Shown here: positions 35,765-48,356 of the stretch, one piece after another
Position numbering within the stretch: the first letter of the stretch is position 1
How the letters are laid out: each line of letters starts with the position of its first letter
NCBI GenBank assembly: GCA_022578965.1
Contig: MU400506.1
Coordinates: 558,001 to 622,000, forward strand
Source: Xylaria sp. FL1777
Taxonomy: Eukaryota; Ascomycota; Sordariomycetes; Xylariales; Xylariaceae
Direction: 5' to 3'
DNA: 64,000 bases
Made by a program: the position numbers and the translations under genes
Notes under the pieces: generated by a model
What the model was told of the DNA's origin: nothing
Seen by the model: only the letters and a program-made list of their open reading frames with translations
The model's database searches: none

Positions 35765-38179
35765 TTAATCGTCCAACAAACCTGCAGCAAGCGCCTCGTA
35801 ATCCTCCAGGGTATCCGGTTCCTCCGCAATCTCGATGACTTTGCCACTGCGCTTCTTCCCCTTCTTCGTCTTTTTCTCGTCATCCGAATCGTCCTCGAAC
35901 CACTTCTTTGCCTTCTTCCTCGGCCGTTCTTCTTCATCGTCCTCCCCGACATCACTCCGTGCCCCTCCAGCGACAGGGAGAGAAGCCAAGAACGAAAGCG
36001 GGTCTTCCCCATCGTCGTCGGGTGACTCCAGTCTGGGCATGGCAGCCGCAGGAGCCAGCCCATTTTCCAGCGCTTCGCGTGCCTTGCGTTTTCCCTTCTT
36101 CTCCCGTCGCTTCTCCTTGACCAGTGCCTTGTCGCCGACATCCGCCTCTTTGACCCTGGCCGCCTCGTCCTCGACGAACTTCCGCCGTTGCGCCTCTGCG
36201 GAGCCGTCGCGCATGAAATCTTCCTCGCCCTTGATTCGATACGGATGATGCGCAATGCCTTCCTCGTCGAACACGATATGGTCGCCCTTTCCTTTGAACT
36301 TGAGCATCTTCTTTTTTGATTTCAGCATCTTCTCCCTCCTCTTTGAGTCGATGATGAACGGCTCCTCGCCACCAAGACCGTGTACGATCTTAGTTCCCGA
36401 TGGTAATGTTACTTTATCACCCGCCACTGCATCTAGATCGTCACCCTTGATAATTCTCTTCACCGCCAAGAAATCATCATCGCTATCGTCCGCCACCTTG
36501 TCCGTACTATCCCCTATCAACTTATTGTAATGATCGGTAAGCACGTCTTGGTTAGTACGTTCAAACATCTTATCCGTTTTCGTCCTGACCTTCCGCTTCT
36601 TCTTTTCGGGGTCAAATTCAGAATCTGAGTCGGAGAGAGCAGCACGTGGCATATTCTTCAACTTCTTGATATCTTCTCCTTTTTGGAAGTTTATTATAGG
36701 CGCGCCTGGCAGACCTAAACACGCAGCGTAGGCTTCCAAGTCGAGGTTTTTCAGATTGAATATTTCTTTATCCCGTTGCAGATGTATCGATCTGACATAC
36801 GAAATAAACGATTTCGATGCTAGGTATTTTAGAGAAGGATCTTTAAAGACCATATTCTGGATCAATTGGTCGATGGACTGCTTCTTGTTCTCGCGCACGT
36901 TGACTCTCTTGATGGGTATTTTCTTGGATTCAAGACGCTTCAACATGACCTCCTCCTCGCTCGGATCTAGAAAGAGAACAGCCTTTCCATCTTTATTGAA
37001 ACGGGCGGTCCGACCAACCCGATGAATGTATGTGTCAACGTCTTCAGGCGCATCCACTTGAACCACCCAGTCCACAGAGGGGAAGTCCACTCCTCTAGCA
37101 ACTACGTCAGTGGCAAAAAGGCATGCATGTCTTGACGCAGCATAGCCAGCCGTGATTTGTAATCTCTGCGTTTGTTTCTGGGCCCCTAGAAGGTGATAAA
37201 GGGGCACGCCCGGCCGAAGATGTCTCATTGCCTCAAAAGCAAATCTCACTTGTTTTCCCGACGAGAAAAAAACTAAAATCTTGCTTTTAAGATTTGATTT
37301 TATGAAACCATATAATGTATTCAGCTTGGAAGCGAGTGGGGTAACGAGGTAATGCTGCTGTAGGGATTCCGGTGTAGATGCCGCGGCACTTTCGTGCACT
37401 GCAATGTACTCGGGGTCTTTGAGACTTAGTCTTGAGAGATCGGACACTTTGCGGGATTGTGTGGCCGAAAAAAGCAAGGTCTGGCGCTGTTTGGGTAGAT
37501 GTTCCACCAGGGCATCAATGGCGGACTTGAACCCCATATCCATAATTCGGTCCGCCTCATCAAGTACCAGTATTTGCAAATTGTCTACTTGAAGGCCTGA
37601 TGTGGAGTCTAGATGTTGGAGCATCCGTCCCGGCGTACACACCAAAATAGACATGCGGCCTAGTCGCTCAGCTTCCTCCTTCAAACTCTTACCCCCGATC
37701 ACCAGCCCGGCGGAAAATGAGTGGAACCTCCCGATCTTTGTCAAAACCTGGAACGTCTGCACTGCGAGTTCACGCGTTGGCGAAAGTATGAGAGCCCCGA
37801 GACCGTCATATTCGGTCCACTGAGCGCGGTACAGCTTTTCGAGCACAGGGACTAGGAACGCTATCGTCTTTCCGCTCCCGGTCTTTGCGGCACCCAGAAT
37901 GTCGCGACCCTGCAAGGCTGCGGGAATGGCGCGAGCCTGGATATCTGTAGGCGTGAGAAAATGCGAGGCTTCGATTCCCGATGCGGTCGGAGAGGAGAGA
38001 GGCAGGTTGGAGAATTTGGTGGTATCGGCGGTTTCGGGATCAAACTGGTCAACAGCGTTTTGCAGCTGCTCGAGAGAGACTTGCTCGCGCGTTCTCTTCA
38101 GCGTTTTTACATCTTGATGTTGCCTCTGCTGCCGCCTTTGTTGCGCGTGTGGCTTCCGCTTATCCGTATGAGACGGCAT
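35765..38179 (-). CDS. DBP4: DEAD-box RNA helicase Dbp4 (Hca4/DDX10)
   Basis: ATP-dependent RNA helicase of the small-subunit processome, needed for U14 release and 18S rRNA maturation in the nucleolus. I place the start at ATG 38179; the frame extends upstream to 38248 but without an ATG. That gives 804 residues in one exon. Motifs by residue: Q motif near 77 ([11 protein letters not shown]), Walker [10 protein letters not shown] 97-105, PTREL 134-138, TPGR 182-185, DEAD 207-210, SAT 238-240, then the second RecA domain with [15 protein letters not shown] and [11 protein letters not shown]. After the core comes the DBP4/DDX10 C-terminal extension ([13 protein letters not shown]; then [20 protein letters not shown]) and a long Lys/Asp/Glu-rich nucleolar tail with KKK clusters. 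Confidence 0.95.
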   Translation of the reverse strand: MPSHTDKRKPHAQQRRQQRQHQDVKTLKRTREQVSLEQLQNAVDQFDPETADTTKFSNLPLSSPTASGIEASHFLTPTDIQARAIPAALQGRDILGAAKTGSGKTIAFLVPVLEKLYRAQWTEYDGLGALILSPTRELAVQTFQVLTKIGRFHSFSAGLVIGGKSLKEEAERLGRMSILVCTPGRMLQHLDSTSGLQVDNLQILVLDEADRIMDMGFKSAIDALVEHLPKQRQTLLFSATQSRKVSDLSRLSLKDPEYIAVHESAAASTPESLQQHYLVTPLASKLNTLYGFIKSNLKSKILVFFSSGKQVRFAFEAMRHLRPGVPLYHLLGAQKQTQRLQITAGYAASRHACLFATDVVARGVDFPSVDWVVQVDAPEDVDTYIHRVGRTARFNKDGKAVLFLDPSEEEVMLKRLESKKIPIKRVNVRENKKQSIDQLIQNMVFKDPSLKYLASKSFISYVRSIHLQRDKEIFNLKNLDLEAYAACLGLPGAPIINFQKGEDIKKLKNMPRAALSDSDSEFDPEKKKRKVRTKTDKMFERTNQDVLTDHYNKLIGDSTDKVADDSDDDFLAVKRIIKGDDLDAVAGDKVTLPSGTKIVHGLGGEEPFIIDSKRREKMLKSKKKMLKFKGKGDHIVFDEEGIAHHPYRIKGEEDFMRDGSAEAQRRKFVEDEAARVKEADVGDKALVKEKRREKKGKRKAREALENGLAPAAAMPRLESPDDDGEDPLSFLASLPVAGGARSDVGEDDEEERPRKKAKKWFEDDSDDEKKTKKGKKRSGKVIEIAEEPDTLEDYEALAAGLLDD

Positions 38180-38680
38180 TGGGAGGGAATTCGGTAGTGT
38201 TGCAGCGATGTGTATCTGGGCCGATTCTGAGCTGCTGGATTGATGCACATAGAAAAAAAACCTGGGTTGGCGGGGATCTGCCGGATTTGAAGTGTAATTA
38301 GTCCAGATTGGGTTTGACCGCTTCTGACTATTCCTGACCGCCTGCTGATTCAGGTTGGTACATCCATTTAGGTACCAGCCCGCCTACCAGCGTGAGCCAG
38401 TGTCAAGCCACATTACAGATGGGTAGTAAAATCATACTCAGGCTCGTTTATGGTGCTTCAAGCTCGCTACACACCTTTTCTCCATTTCTACAACCTGTAA
38501 AGGGACCAAATCTCAAATTACCACCCTTACATTCGGTATCATCTGTGTCATTTGTGAATCAGAAACTCTAACCAGCTTTCGCTCGCTATCTCTTTACATA
38601 GAGTCCACAAGTAAACCAAACAACTAAATGATATCCATGGCTCTCAGGTCATTTCCGGTATATTTCCACTACAGACGACC
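38180..38680. other. intergenic between choline oxidase and DBP4
   Basis: About 500 bp forming the 5' flank of DBP4 and the 3' flank of the choline oxidase gene. No other element seen. Confidence 0.5.
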
Positions 38681-40399
38681 TCATAGACGAGCTTTCTCTT
38701 TCAGTGGTGTAGCCTCCTCGATAATCAATTCAGCCGCACGTTCGGCACAGCCCAAGACCGTCACCATAGGGTTGATGGACGGAATTGTTGGGAAGATTCC
38801 AGCATCGACAATGCGCAGATTTCTGAAGCCGCGGACCTTCAGTTTTTCGTTGACAACAGCTAGCTCATCCATCTTCGTATCGCCCATTCGGGTCGTCCCA
38901 CACGGGTGGTAGACAGTGTGCGCCACCTTGCGTGCGTAGTGACTCAGGTCTTCATCAGACTGCACATTAGGGCCTGGCGCGATCTCTTTCTTGATCCAGT
39001 CTTTAAATGGTGCCTGCTCAGCAACCTTGCGAGCGGCCCGCATTCCGTACACAAGCGTGGCGGCATCGTAGCCCTCGGGGTCGGTGAAGTATCGGAAATC
39101 GAGAGCTGGCTTGACCTTTGGATCAGCAGAGGTGAGGAACAAGCGTCCCCGAGACCTCGGTCGAGGAATATTAGGCGTCATGCAGAAGGCATAGCCATCG
39201 GCGATATCCGGGTACCCGAGACGAAGGGTGTTGAGGGTGAAAGGGATCTGATAGCAGTGCATCATGACATCTGCAATATCACCATCGGAAAGCCCGTGGG
39301 GGTTTGCTGTCGACCTCTTAGCGCCCGCACCGGGAGCCTCGCGACGCAAAAAGATTCCCGCGTCAGAATCCATTGTCGTTTGGTTTTCTGGCACAGGGCG
39401 CTTCAATTCCCACATAATAATACTCTCGGGATGGTCTTGCAGATTTTCGCCCACGCCCGGAATATCGCGGACGACAGAAATGCCCAGGGAAGTTAGCTGA
39501 TCTTTGGGACCCAGCCCTGAGAGCAACATCAAGCGAGGTGTATCAACAGCTCCGGCACATAAGATTGTTTCGCTCCTAGCCTTTACCGTGCGCGAAGAAC
39601 CATCTTGAAGGGTAAGGTCCAAGCCGCTGACCTCGTCGCCCTTGACGTTGATCTTAGACACCCAAGCGTGTGTCAGAATCGTAAAGTTCGGCCGCTTCTC
39701 TTCACCTCTGAGAATAGGGTGAATATAGGCTACAGAGGCACTGGATCGCCTCCCATCATCCGGATTATAGCTGACCGAGAAGAATCCAACTCCTGTTTTG
39801 AGCGATCCAGCTTCCTCGATTTGCTTATTGAAGTTGTCGATCACTGGAATATCCAACGCCGTGCTGCACGACTCGACCCAGTCCTTGCATAGCTGATTTC
39901 TGTGCCTTGCGTGAACCGGTTGAATAGTATTTCTCAGCTTGCTCACCGAGTTCATAAATGTTGAAAAAGTCCAACCTTTTGCTCCAAGCGACTGCCAGAT
40001 ATCCAAATCATATTGAAACGGCTTGAAGGAGATCAAGGTATTGTGCGATGAGCACCCTCCAAGTACCTTTGCGCGCGAGTGTCGAATATACGAGTTGCCT
40101 AGTTCATCTCGTAAGCGCTAATAGATTGTTCTACTTCCAGGGAAAGGCCAATTACCCATTGGTTGTTCAGTTGTGCCATAATCATAGTCAAGTTCACCGC
40201 CCAGCAACTGTAACCATTGTCGTAGATTGAGGACACGATCGTCCATATAATCGCTAGGCCCAGCTTCGATCAACAACACTCTTTTATGTGGGAGGTTTTC
40301 GGCCAACCTAGCCGCAACAACACAACCCGCTGTACCACCGCCGACAATAACATAGTCGTACTTGTCAGTATCTGCGATGGGGAGCTGAGTGGTGGTCAT
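38681..40399 (-). CDS. choline oxidase / GMC oxidoreductase
   Basis: FAD enzyme predicted to oxidise choline to betaine aldehyde. Exons are 40399-40156 and 40098-38681 (553 residues). The 57-nt intron joins TEQPMG to [14 protein letters not shown] in frame. The FAD dinucleotide motif is at residues 17-25 (VIVGGGTAG) and acidic Glu-Ala-Gly follows at [21 protein letters not shown] (His100) matches the choline-oxidase loop whose His carries the covalent FAD, which separates it from most GMC enzymes. The GMC catalytic pair is seen as the His in [15 protein letters not shown] and the Asn in [10 protein letters not shown]. No signal peptide; the C-terminus is not a clear peroxisomal SKL, although it ends ARL, a PTS1-like tripeptide. 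It is divergent from a betaine aldehyde dehydrogenase gene 1.45 kb away, which supports the choline substrate. Confidence 0.88.
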
Positions 40400-41853
40400 T
40401 TTGGCTTCGATCGTGATTTACGACAGAGTTTGTTATCCAGTTTCTTTATCGAGTTGTGACGGCTCGAGACGAGTCAGTAGAACTAATAAAGACAGGACGG
40501 CCAGTCCCTTTTTTTAATAGTGGAATTTAGATAGAGATCCTTCGCCAAGGCCGATAGAAGATGGTCTACTGTACGCTAGGTGCGAATCCCCTACTGCAGC
40601 TATCTGACTAAGTAAGAAGCTTTACCCACTCACCTAGGATCGCCCCGGTTGATGGGAGAAGACGCATTATAATACAGTAGAGTTACGGTGTCCAGCAATA
40701 TTTAGATCACTATTTCAAAGTAGGACTATGTAGGAGCATACCCATACTCTGTACCTACTCCTTCGCTAAGTACCTTCATTTAGCGGTACTAACAACCAGT
40801 AGCAGTCTGAGCTTCTACGCAGCCTGCTGGCACAGGTTGCGGTGTGACGATAGGAAATCCACATGCACCCCACCACCTCCATACTCTGCACAGTCCATGA
40901 CGCAGGGTCCGTCCTACATAGTACGTATAGGTATCAAGTCACCTAAACAGCAGGCCATGCTATCAACGTATTCCTACTTGAAGGGCCGGAGGCGCCCGCT
41001 GTTTATCGGTCCTACTGCTCTCATCCGAGATAAGATTGTATACGGAAAGAAGATAAGGCCTGGGAAGAAACGTAATGAGGGAGCTCTACGATAATGCTGC
41101 ATGACTGAGTCGTCAGTTTTATAATTTACGCTAGACTTCTTTGTTGTAAACTGAGAGATTTACAGAAAATTATGCCTGCCCCACCCTTCTCCGAATCCCG
41201 AGAGCGGCCAGATAGGTAATACTACAGACGAGGTATCGTGTGTAGATACCAACCTCTCCTAGCTGAGCCGACTGCATCTACCGAAGTAGCAAGCATAAAG
41301 CCTTGTGAGATGTACATTCACGAAAGCTTGCGCGGCCACTCGCTTCTTCATCAGTCTTTCTAATTCCAAACCCTTGCCGGGTTTCGATGGCTGGCGAGCG
41401 TAGTCTCTTGTACTACTCAGTGGGTAACGTCCCATGGAAACAGGTACGTCATTGGAACTTTACACTACCTAAGGTAGTGTATCCAGTTCCCTGGAGAAGG
41501 TGACCGGCATCTACCTACCTAGGTGTAGACAGTGTGACAGGGCTAGGAGCTACCTAGGTATGTGGAAGAGTACGGTGGGAGTGTCTATATAACCCCTCAC
41601 AGTGGGTTCCGTATCAAATAGTCTCCATCTCTTCTACAGCATCAACACCAACATACAATTCGACTAGTAATTAGCATACCAGCAGTAGTGCTAGATAGTG
41701 TTCACTACTACACTACGTATGTACCTGCATAATTGTACTACCCGCGCTATCATTACCTAGGTAACTCGCTGGGCTCTCAGCTCGTAGCACACTCACGGCT
41801 CGTGTCAAGAGTCAGCTAAACTCTCAACTCACACCCACTCAACTCATATCAAA
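40400..41853. promoter_or_regulatory. shared divergent promoter region of the betaine pair
   Basis: 1.45 kb separate the two divergent starts. Two exact TACCTAGGTA palindromes lie at 41551-41560 and 41754-41763, plus a related ACCTACCTAGGT at 41513-41524. TATATAA at 41586-41592, 262 bp before the dehydrogenase ATG and followed directly by CCCCTC (a stress-element-like core), could serve as its TATA box. Co-regulation of the pair is an inference. Confidence 0.5.
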
Positions 41854-43356
41854 ATGGTTCCAACAGAAGCGGAGCGTCATACCTTCTATGCGGGCAAACC
41901 ACAACCAGCCTCAAAGTCATCTGATTATTTTGAGACTATCAACCCGTCAAACGGAGAGCCCTTGTGCAAAATACATACTTCGTCACATCAGTCGATAGAT
42001 GCTGCCATTGAGTCTGCAAGGGTAGCTTTCCCGTCATGGTCAGCCACGCCACCTGTAGAACGTGCTCGGGTGCTGCAACGCGCCGTCTCCCTACTACGAC
42101 AGCGGAATGACTCTCTCGCACAGATCGAGACCCTTGATACCGGCAAGCCTTTCTCAGAGACTTCGACTGTAGATATCATAACGGGTGCAGATGTGCTTGA
42201 ATACTTTGCAAATTTAGTGGCCAGCGGAGGTCTGAACGGAGAGTCTTTTCGTCTACGGCCATCGGCCATGGTTTATACCTCGAAGGAGGCTCTCGGTGTA
42301 TGCGCCGGAATTGGAGCTTGGAACTATCCAATCCAAATTGCGCTCTGGAAATCGGCACCTTGCCTGGCCGCCGGGAATTGCATGGTTTACAAACCAAGCG
42401 AATTCACCCCGCTACACGCACAATACTTAGCCGAGGTATACCGCGAAGCGGGCCTACCAGACGGCGTCTTTAATGTTATCTACGGCGCCGGCGAGGTCGG
42501 CGCGTATTTAACAGCGCACCCTACCATCGCGAAGGTCAGTTTCACCGGACAAGTGGCTACAGGGAAGAAGGTTGCTGGTGCCGCCGCCGGTGGCATGAAA
42601 TACGTGACTATGGAATTGGGTGGGAAAAGCCCGCTAGTTGTTCTCCCAGACGCCGCGGTAGACCAAGCAGTAGACGTAGCCATGATGGCGAACTTCTTCA
42701 GTTCGGGCCAGGTGTGCACAAATGGCACACGGGTTTTCATCCCACGCGCTATGAAGAAGGATTTCGAACGAGTGCTCCTTGAAAAAATCCCATTTGTCCG
42801 TGCAGGCGACCTTTCCGACATGGCTACAAACTTCGGGCCCTTGAATAGTAAAGTCCATCATACCAAGGTCGTCGAGTATATCCGTCGCGGTATCGAGGAG
42901 GATAGAGCGACGCTTCTATGCGGCGGCTCGAATCAACCCGCCAACCTACCTGCAAATCTCCGAAAAGGCTACTGGGTCCAGCCGACGGTATTTACCGATT
43001 GCAGGGACGATATGACGATTGTGCGAGAAGAGATCTTCGGCCCGGTCATGGCAATCCTCACATATGACACAATTGACGAGGCCGTTCAGCGTGCAAACAC
43101 CACTGAGCTAGGCCTGGCGGCAGGCGTGGTGGGCAGAGACATCGATCAATGCCATCTGGTTATATCCAAGCTGGAAGCAGGTATCACCTGGATAAACACG
43201 TGGGGCGAGTCACCAGCTGAAATGGCAGTCGGCGGCTGGAAGCAAAGCGGTCTCGGTGTTGAAAATGGGAGAAGAGGACTCGAGGCTTGGGTAAGAAACA
43301 AGAGCACGATTATCGAAATGGGAGGTAGTGCGGCCACAGTCTTCTCAAAGCTATAA
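41854..43356 (+). CDS. betaine aldehyde dehydrogenase
   Basis: NAD(P)-dependent aldehyde dehydrogenase predicted to convert betaine aldehyde to glycine betaine, an osmoprotectant and methyl donor. Intronless, 500 residues, ATG in TCAAAATGG context. Cofactor-site sequence [16 protein letters not shown] and [11 protein letters not shown] are present. The catalytic general base is Glu254 in [10 protein letters not shown] and the nucleophile is Cys288 in [15 protein letters not shown]. The downstream [15 protein letters not shown] and [19 protein letters not shown] match the BADH/GbsA subfamily, which differs from other ALDHs by the Cys-Thr-Asn-Gly context and the PAEMPVGGxKxSG-type C-terminal motif. 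Together with the divergent choline oxidase it makes a two-step choline-to-betaine module. Confidence 0.93.
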   Translation: MVPTEAERHTFYAGKPQPASKSSDYFETINPSNGEPLCKIHTSSHQSIDAAIESARVAFPSWSATPPVERARVLQRAVSLLRQRNDSLAQIETLDTGKPFSETSTVDIITGADVLEYFANLVASGGLNGESFRLRPSAMVYTSKEALGVCAGIGAWNYPIQIALWKSAPCLAAGNCMVYKPSEFTPLHAQYLAEVYREAGLPDGVFNVIYGAGEVGAYLTAHPTIAKVSFTGQVATGKKVAGAAAGGMKYVTMELGGKSPLVVLPDAAVDQAVDVAMMANFFSSGQVCTNGTRVFIPRAMKKDFERVLLEKIPFVRAGDLSDMATNFGPLNSKVHHTKVVEYIRRGIEEDRATLLCGGSNQPANLPANLRKGYWVQPTVFTDCRDDMTIVREEIFGPVMAILTYDTIDEAVQRANTTELGLAAGVVGRDIDQCHLVISKLEAGITWINTWGESPAEMAVGGWKQSGLGVENGRRGLEAWVRNKSTIIEMGGSAATVFSKL

Positions 43357-43910
43357 CATCAGTCGGTCTCTGTTTCCAAAAATCAATATCACTGTATTAA
43401 ATCTTTGGGCCTCAAACTGCCTTGAAGCCCAGAATCCCCATGGTCAACTAGAATTTTGCTCGCGTCGTTTTGTTGTCTTTCACTTAAGCCACTCCATGGT
43501 GGAACAACACATTCCAATTACGTAATATGTGCTGGGAATAAATTGCCTTGGGAGATATATGTTGTAAATAAGGAACCTGTCATCCCGAGAATCCAACTGA
43601 ACTAACAAGAACTATCAGGATTTTACACCTATGGAACAATTTTGCTGCAGGGGGGTAGAGACTGCTTCTTCCGATCGCTGCCGGGCTTGGTGGCTGACCT
43701 CCTGACCTCTGGGGTCCGCCAATATGTCTCGGATAGGCGAGGGCTGAATAGCCTTACTACTAAATACGAGAGATAATTCCTGCCATGGCTTGTTAGTGGT
43801 GGGTAACACGCAGGCAGCCACACTTGTATGCCTCCGATATGATAGATCCGTTAAAACCTTGCCTCTGGGGAGCTTGAGGTTCAGGTCCCTAAGCCGTGTT
43901 TCCTAGCAAC
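43357..43910. other. intergenic between BADH and HET gene
   Basis: About 550 bp without visible features beyond ordinary noncoding sequence. Confidence 0.5.
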
Positions 43911-45878
43911 ATGGATCTGGCTACTTCTCTGCCTTACCGAGGTCACCTCCTTGATCAGGATGACTCTATCCGGCTCGCGTATCTCGAGCCTGGCCAGAAG
44001 AATGACACGATCTGTATCAGTCTGGGAAATGCCCGACTGTCCGACTCCCCCCCTTACGAAGCCCTGTCGTACACATGGGGGGATGCCTCGCAAACTACAA
44101 CGATCCAAATCTCGAGCGATCTTGACGGGCCTGAGCCGACCGCACACAGTGTCACTGTCAATTGCTGCTCGGCCCTCCAGCGACTGCGCCGAGCTGGCGA
44201 GCGACGGGCGCTGTGGATAGACGCCATCTGCATCAACCAAGAATCGACAGCCGAGAGAAACCACCAGCTCGGTCTTATGGCTGACATCTATGCCAAGGCA
44301 AGCAGGGTCGTAGTCTATTTAGGGGAGGGCGATGAGTATAGTGACGCAGCCATGGATGTTATAGCCAGCATCCTCGATCCTCCAGATTACAAGTCGACGC
44401 CTTCCTCAGACTACAACGAAACCACCTTGATCAACATTTTATCAACCGCATCTGATAAATGCGTTGCATCGCTCTTCCGACGACCTTGGTTCAGTCGCAT
44501 TTGGGTCTTGCAGGAGATAGCCAATGCGCAAAGCGCAACCGCCTATTGCGGCGGCAGAGAACTCCCCTGGGAGAGCTTTCGGGACTTCGTGCACTACAAT
44601 ACGACCACCAAGTGGATCAAGAGTATCCCTTTTGCTGTCGAGTATTCCGCTCGCGAATCGCCCCCCTGCTGGACCGACATCACCCAAAGGCTTTTGGGAA
44701 TGCTAATAGACACCAGGTCATATGGTGCCACAGACCCGCGTGACAAGGTTTTTGCACTCATCCCACTGTTAGCACGAGAACAGCGGCTATTACGTGCTGC
44801 GTATCCCGAGTCCTCTCGCGAGTCCTCCATAGACGTTTCCATGTTGTTGCCGGACATTCTCTTGAACTATGATCTTTCGCCCTGTGATGTATTTATCAGC
44901 CTTGCTGTTTACTTTCTCAGGCATTTGGGCCTTGGTATCCTTCGGCATGTCACTGGGTCGTCGTCTCACTTGAGGACCCTACCATCATGGGTGCCGGATT
45001 GGTCGCTGCCATCAAATTCTAAGTACCGGCAGATTCCAATCAGGTATGAAGGTCTCTTATATATCAATGATTGATTTCGGAGTTACCCCACAAATAAGGC
45101 AACCAGTCGTGAAGAGCTCTGTATGCGTAGGCCATAAACACTTGTTGTGCGAAGGTCTCTAAACCTCATATGGGCTAATTTGGTTGTTATATAAGAAGTC
45201 CTTTATTGTGCAATTGCTAATACAACCAGTGCTCGCGCGCCGCGTGATGCTAGCCCAGTTTGGGACTATAGATTTTCTCCCTTTCACGAATTACAGGTCA
45301 ATGCCGTCAACTGTGGTGTCGTGGAGACTATTGGGGGCCTCTGCGACATCGACAACGATCGTTTCCCAATATCACAGTGGCAACAGCTCGTGCTTCAGGA
45401 GTGTCACGAAGACTTGTCTTTCAAACGACTTATAGTGGGTAAGAGACTAGTGTATGAGGATGTAGTGGAAGAAGTCCTCGATAGAATTTCCAGGTACGAA
45501 TCGGACGTCGGTGACACCGTGAGGAATAGCAGAGGTAGATCTCCGGGAGCTCCGAACTCTCAAGCTCGTCTCCGAAACGTTATAGTATCGTTCGGACCTG
45601 GAAGCTATGAGAGGCAGGCTTCATGGATACTTGAAACATGCGACATGAGACGGATCTTCGTCGCTAATGACCGGAAAATTGGCTTGGCGTCGGGGAACGC
45701 TAAGGAGGGCGATATAATATTTTCCATAAAAGGGGTGGTCACTCCTTTCTTGTTGCGAAAGTCTACCGTGGATAGCGAGATGGGGAACAACTACTATACG
45801 CTGGTCGGCGAATGCTATCTCCTAGGGGTTAAGGAGGCAAAGTCCGAGTCTGAATTGGAAACTATTGTAATTATTTGA
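43911..45878 (+). CDS. HET-domain (heterokaryon incompatibility) protein
   Basis: Exons are 43911-45043 and 45230-45878 (593 residues); the 186-nt intron (GTATGA ... ACCAG) keeps the phase and joins PIS to ARAPRDASPVWDYRFS. The N-terminal HET domain is clear: PYEALSYTWGD, then RALWIDAICINQES with RNHQLGLMADIYAKASRVVV and VYLGEGDEYS, and RPWFSRIWVLQEIA. HET proteins control programmed death after fusion of unlike hyphae and some act in defence. The C-terminal half has the usual tail (KIGLASGNAKEGDIIF ... YYTLVGECYLLG), typical of large HET families. I chose ATG 43911; the frame is open 15 nt upstream but without an ATG. The gene appears intact, although such genes are often broken. The recognition specificity cannot be read from sequence. 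Confidence 0.9.
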
Positions 45879-47252
45879 ACTAAATATCGACTTAACTGGC
45901 TTCCTAGTTTAGGTATGTTGAACGGAGGTATAGCGGCGTATTAAAGATGCTGCGTTTACCTGAACGTAACATGAGCTAACGAGCACATATAGCTATAGTA
46001 ATTTTCTGTTCCATTTTGGTTTTTTATCTTCTGATGCGATCTGGTGTTAAGACGTCGGTGGTAAAACGAAGGGCCGGTAGCAGCAACTCCAGGACGGCCG
46101 GAGAAAGTAGAGCCGGTGGTACACCACCATAACGAACGAGAAGACCCTTCCTACCGAGCTCGCAGTGTTACATATAAGGCCTTTCGCGTCTCAACCCAAC
46201 CTGACGAGAATAGCAAACTTATCTTTATGGTTCGCGAGTATTGTGAAAAGGCCGAATGCTGCATTGACATCTCCAAGGCGGCTAAATTCGAGCCGCATTG
46301 ATTACGCCGACGTTTTCGCCAGAACGAAACTGGTCAGATTTGAAAACTGCCCAGCCCTCGGTTAATAAGAAGGATAGCTGCATTCAATTATTAATAATAA
46401 CGTAACCGTGCTATTTCTGATCGCTCCGAGTTCCGTTACTGCAATTGAGCATGAACCACTATCTTAGTAGACTACCTTCCACGAACGACCATATTAATAC
46501 GGCTTGTGTTAAGTGGCTCTATCGGTGTCTTCTTCCCCTCTTCGGAAAAACTGGTGTTTCTTATAATAATGCATAAGTACCTACGTTGAACTCATGTGCT
46601 GCCCAGAGCCCTGTATATCGTTCATTTATTCTATATTAATTAACTGCACCCCTAAGCAGAATATGTAGCAATGACGTATATCAACGTCGATATGATCAAG
46701 CAGATGGTAGCCTCGAACCATACATCAGATTAAAAGGAATTTCTTCTTCTCCCAGTTTAGAGATCCATTGTGAGCCGAGAAACCAACTCGAAAGATAGCA
46801 TTCCCTTCAGTATCTGGTACCACAGTAAGATACCAGTATGGGATTCCAAAGGGGCCAGTCATCCGCTTTGAGGATGAATATCTTTAGGATCCCATATGAG
46901 GGCATGCTGGCGTGACGCTACTGAACAAGGATTTATACAAGATCGTTGTTCCAGGCCCCAATACCCCTGGGGATCTTATTCATCGAGAAAATTCCTGTTT
47001 CTCATGTAACCTAAATATAGGAAACATGGTATTGATATAAACAAGATCCTGTGACTCTCGCCGGTAAAAGAATTCTAGAACATTGAGTGGCGCAACCGGG
47101 TCAGTGGGTTCCTGTCCTATCGTACGAAATAAAATATAGATGGTTTCGAAATCGTTGTTCTCAATCACAACCCTTGAGAAGCCACTGTCAACCAACTCTC
47201 ACCTTCTACATCATAATTGATCAACCAAGTTCTTTTCACATCGGCTATCAAT
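45879..47252. other. intergenic between HET gene and secreted-protein gene
   Basis: 1.4 kb. Short open stretches at 46116-46301 (+) and 46980-47195 (-) have no recognisable features. It may hold eroded gene remnants, but I cannot name any. Confidence 0.45.
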
Positions 47253-47635
47253 ATGAAGGTATAACCTGCAATTCCGTTCAAATGGCGATATCAAGCTAAT
47301 GACTTCAGTTCGCCACCCCCGTCACATTTCTTCTCCACGCAGTCCCGATAGTCGCAGCGCCAGCCGGACTGTCGCAAGGGGATGCTCCCTTGGGCCCGGC
47401 AACCAATCTCGCAGCCAACAGTGGCCTATCCAGCGACATCGCCCAAGAGCCAACAGCAGGCCCGCCATCCTGGCGCCTCGACTGCGGCACTCCGGGAACC
47501 ACGAGCCTATGCTCGGCTCAGAACAGTGGCGCCCACTGCGATCCCATCACCGGTACCCTGACTATAACACTGGCGGGCACGTGTGGTGCCTGCAGATGCA
47601 TATCGAGCGACCAATGTATCGGAAGATGCGGCTGA
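47253..47635 (+). CDS. small cysteine-rich secreted protein, effector candidate
   Basis: Exon 1 is only 6 nt (ATG AAG, 47253-47258); a 50-nt intron (GTATAA ... CTAATGACTTCAG) leads to exon 2, 47309-47635. The product has 110 residues. It begins with a secretion signal (MKFATPVTFLLHAVPIVAAP); the mature part is Gly/Pro/Ala-rich with eight cysteines in its last 55 residues (spacing C-x8-C-x8-C-x14-C-x2-C-x1-C-x5-C-x3-C), enough for four disulfides. I do not recognise a family. It lies between a HET gene and HAUS6. Small secreted Cys-rich proteins in fungi are often effectors or antimicrobial peptides, but that is inference from size and composition. Confidence 0.72.
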
Positions 47636-48356
47636 GGGGTAACGGACTCTGTTCTTGCTTTATGCGGTGATAGGAAACCATTCGGGTAGAACCTAGCTGT
47701 ACGAAATGCCAACTTGGTAGAACTGGCTTTGAAGGGACAATACAAATTCAAATGATACGAGAAACCGCCACTGCATTTTCTTGTTATTAAGTTCATTTCG
47801 TGAGAAGATGGAAGATGGAACGTATAGTGTTTGCGCATAAGGGGTTTCGTAGGGAGCATTGCTGGGCCGTACTAGTTGACGACGGCTTCATGCTAGGTAG
47901 GTAAGTACCTAGGTACTTAGTATCAATTACCTAACTAGAAGTGTTTCTAAACTCCGCGTATATGTACAGAATATACAAGACATACCTACATATACTATTA
48001 CAAGCCGAACAGATAGTTATTACGGAAGTATATTGTTGTTCATTTACAGCACTGAACCGAGAGGTGGGAGGTAGATTGCCTGCACGGTAGTGGTCGGAGA
48101 ATACATATACAAGGGATCATGTACCTACCATACCTTGTACAGTGCGAACAAACATCTCTACCAGTGTACAGCTGAATTACGTAGTACCACATGTGACGGT
48201 ACAGAAGCGCTATCGATAGGCTCTTGCATAGCAACATGGGATTCCAAATGTAAATAGTGTCTTGAATAAAATATACCTAAGACAACTCACGAGTACACCA
48301 CAAGTGAATACGGCCAATTGTCGCTTCTCTTGCGGAAGGGAGAAGAAAATGCCACA
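47636..48356. other. intergenic between secreted protein and HAUS6
   Basis: Contains one exact TACCTAGGTA (47906-47915) inside a TAGGTAGGTAAGTACCTAGG stretch. Nothing coding is supported. Confidence 0.55.

Noticed and set aside
46116..47195. Short frames between HET and secreted-protein genes
   Set aside because: No signal peptide, domain or splice consistency; probably noise or eroded DNA.
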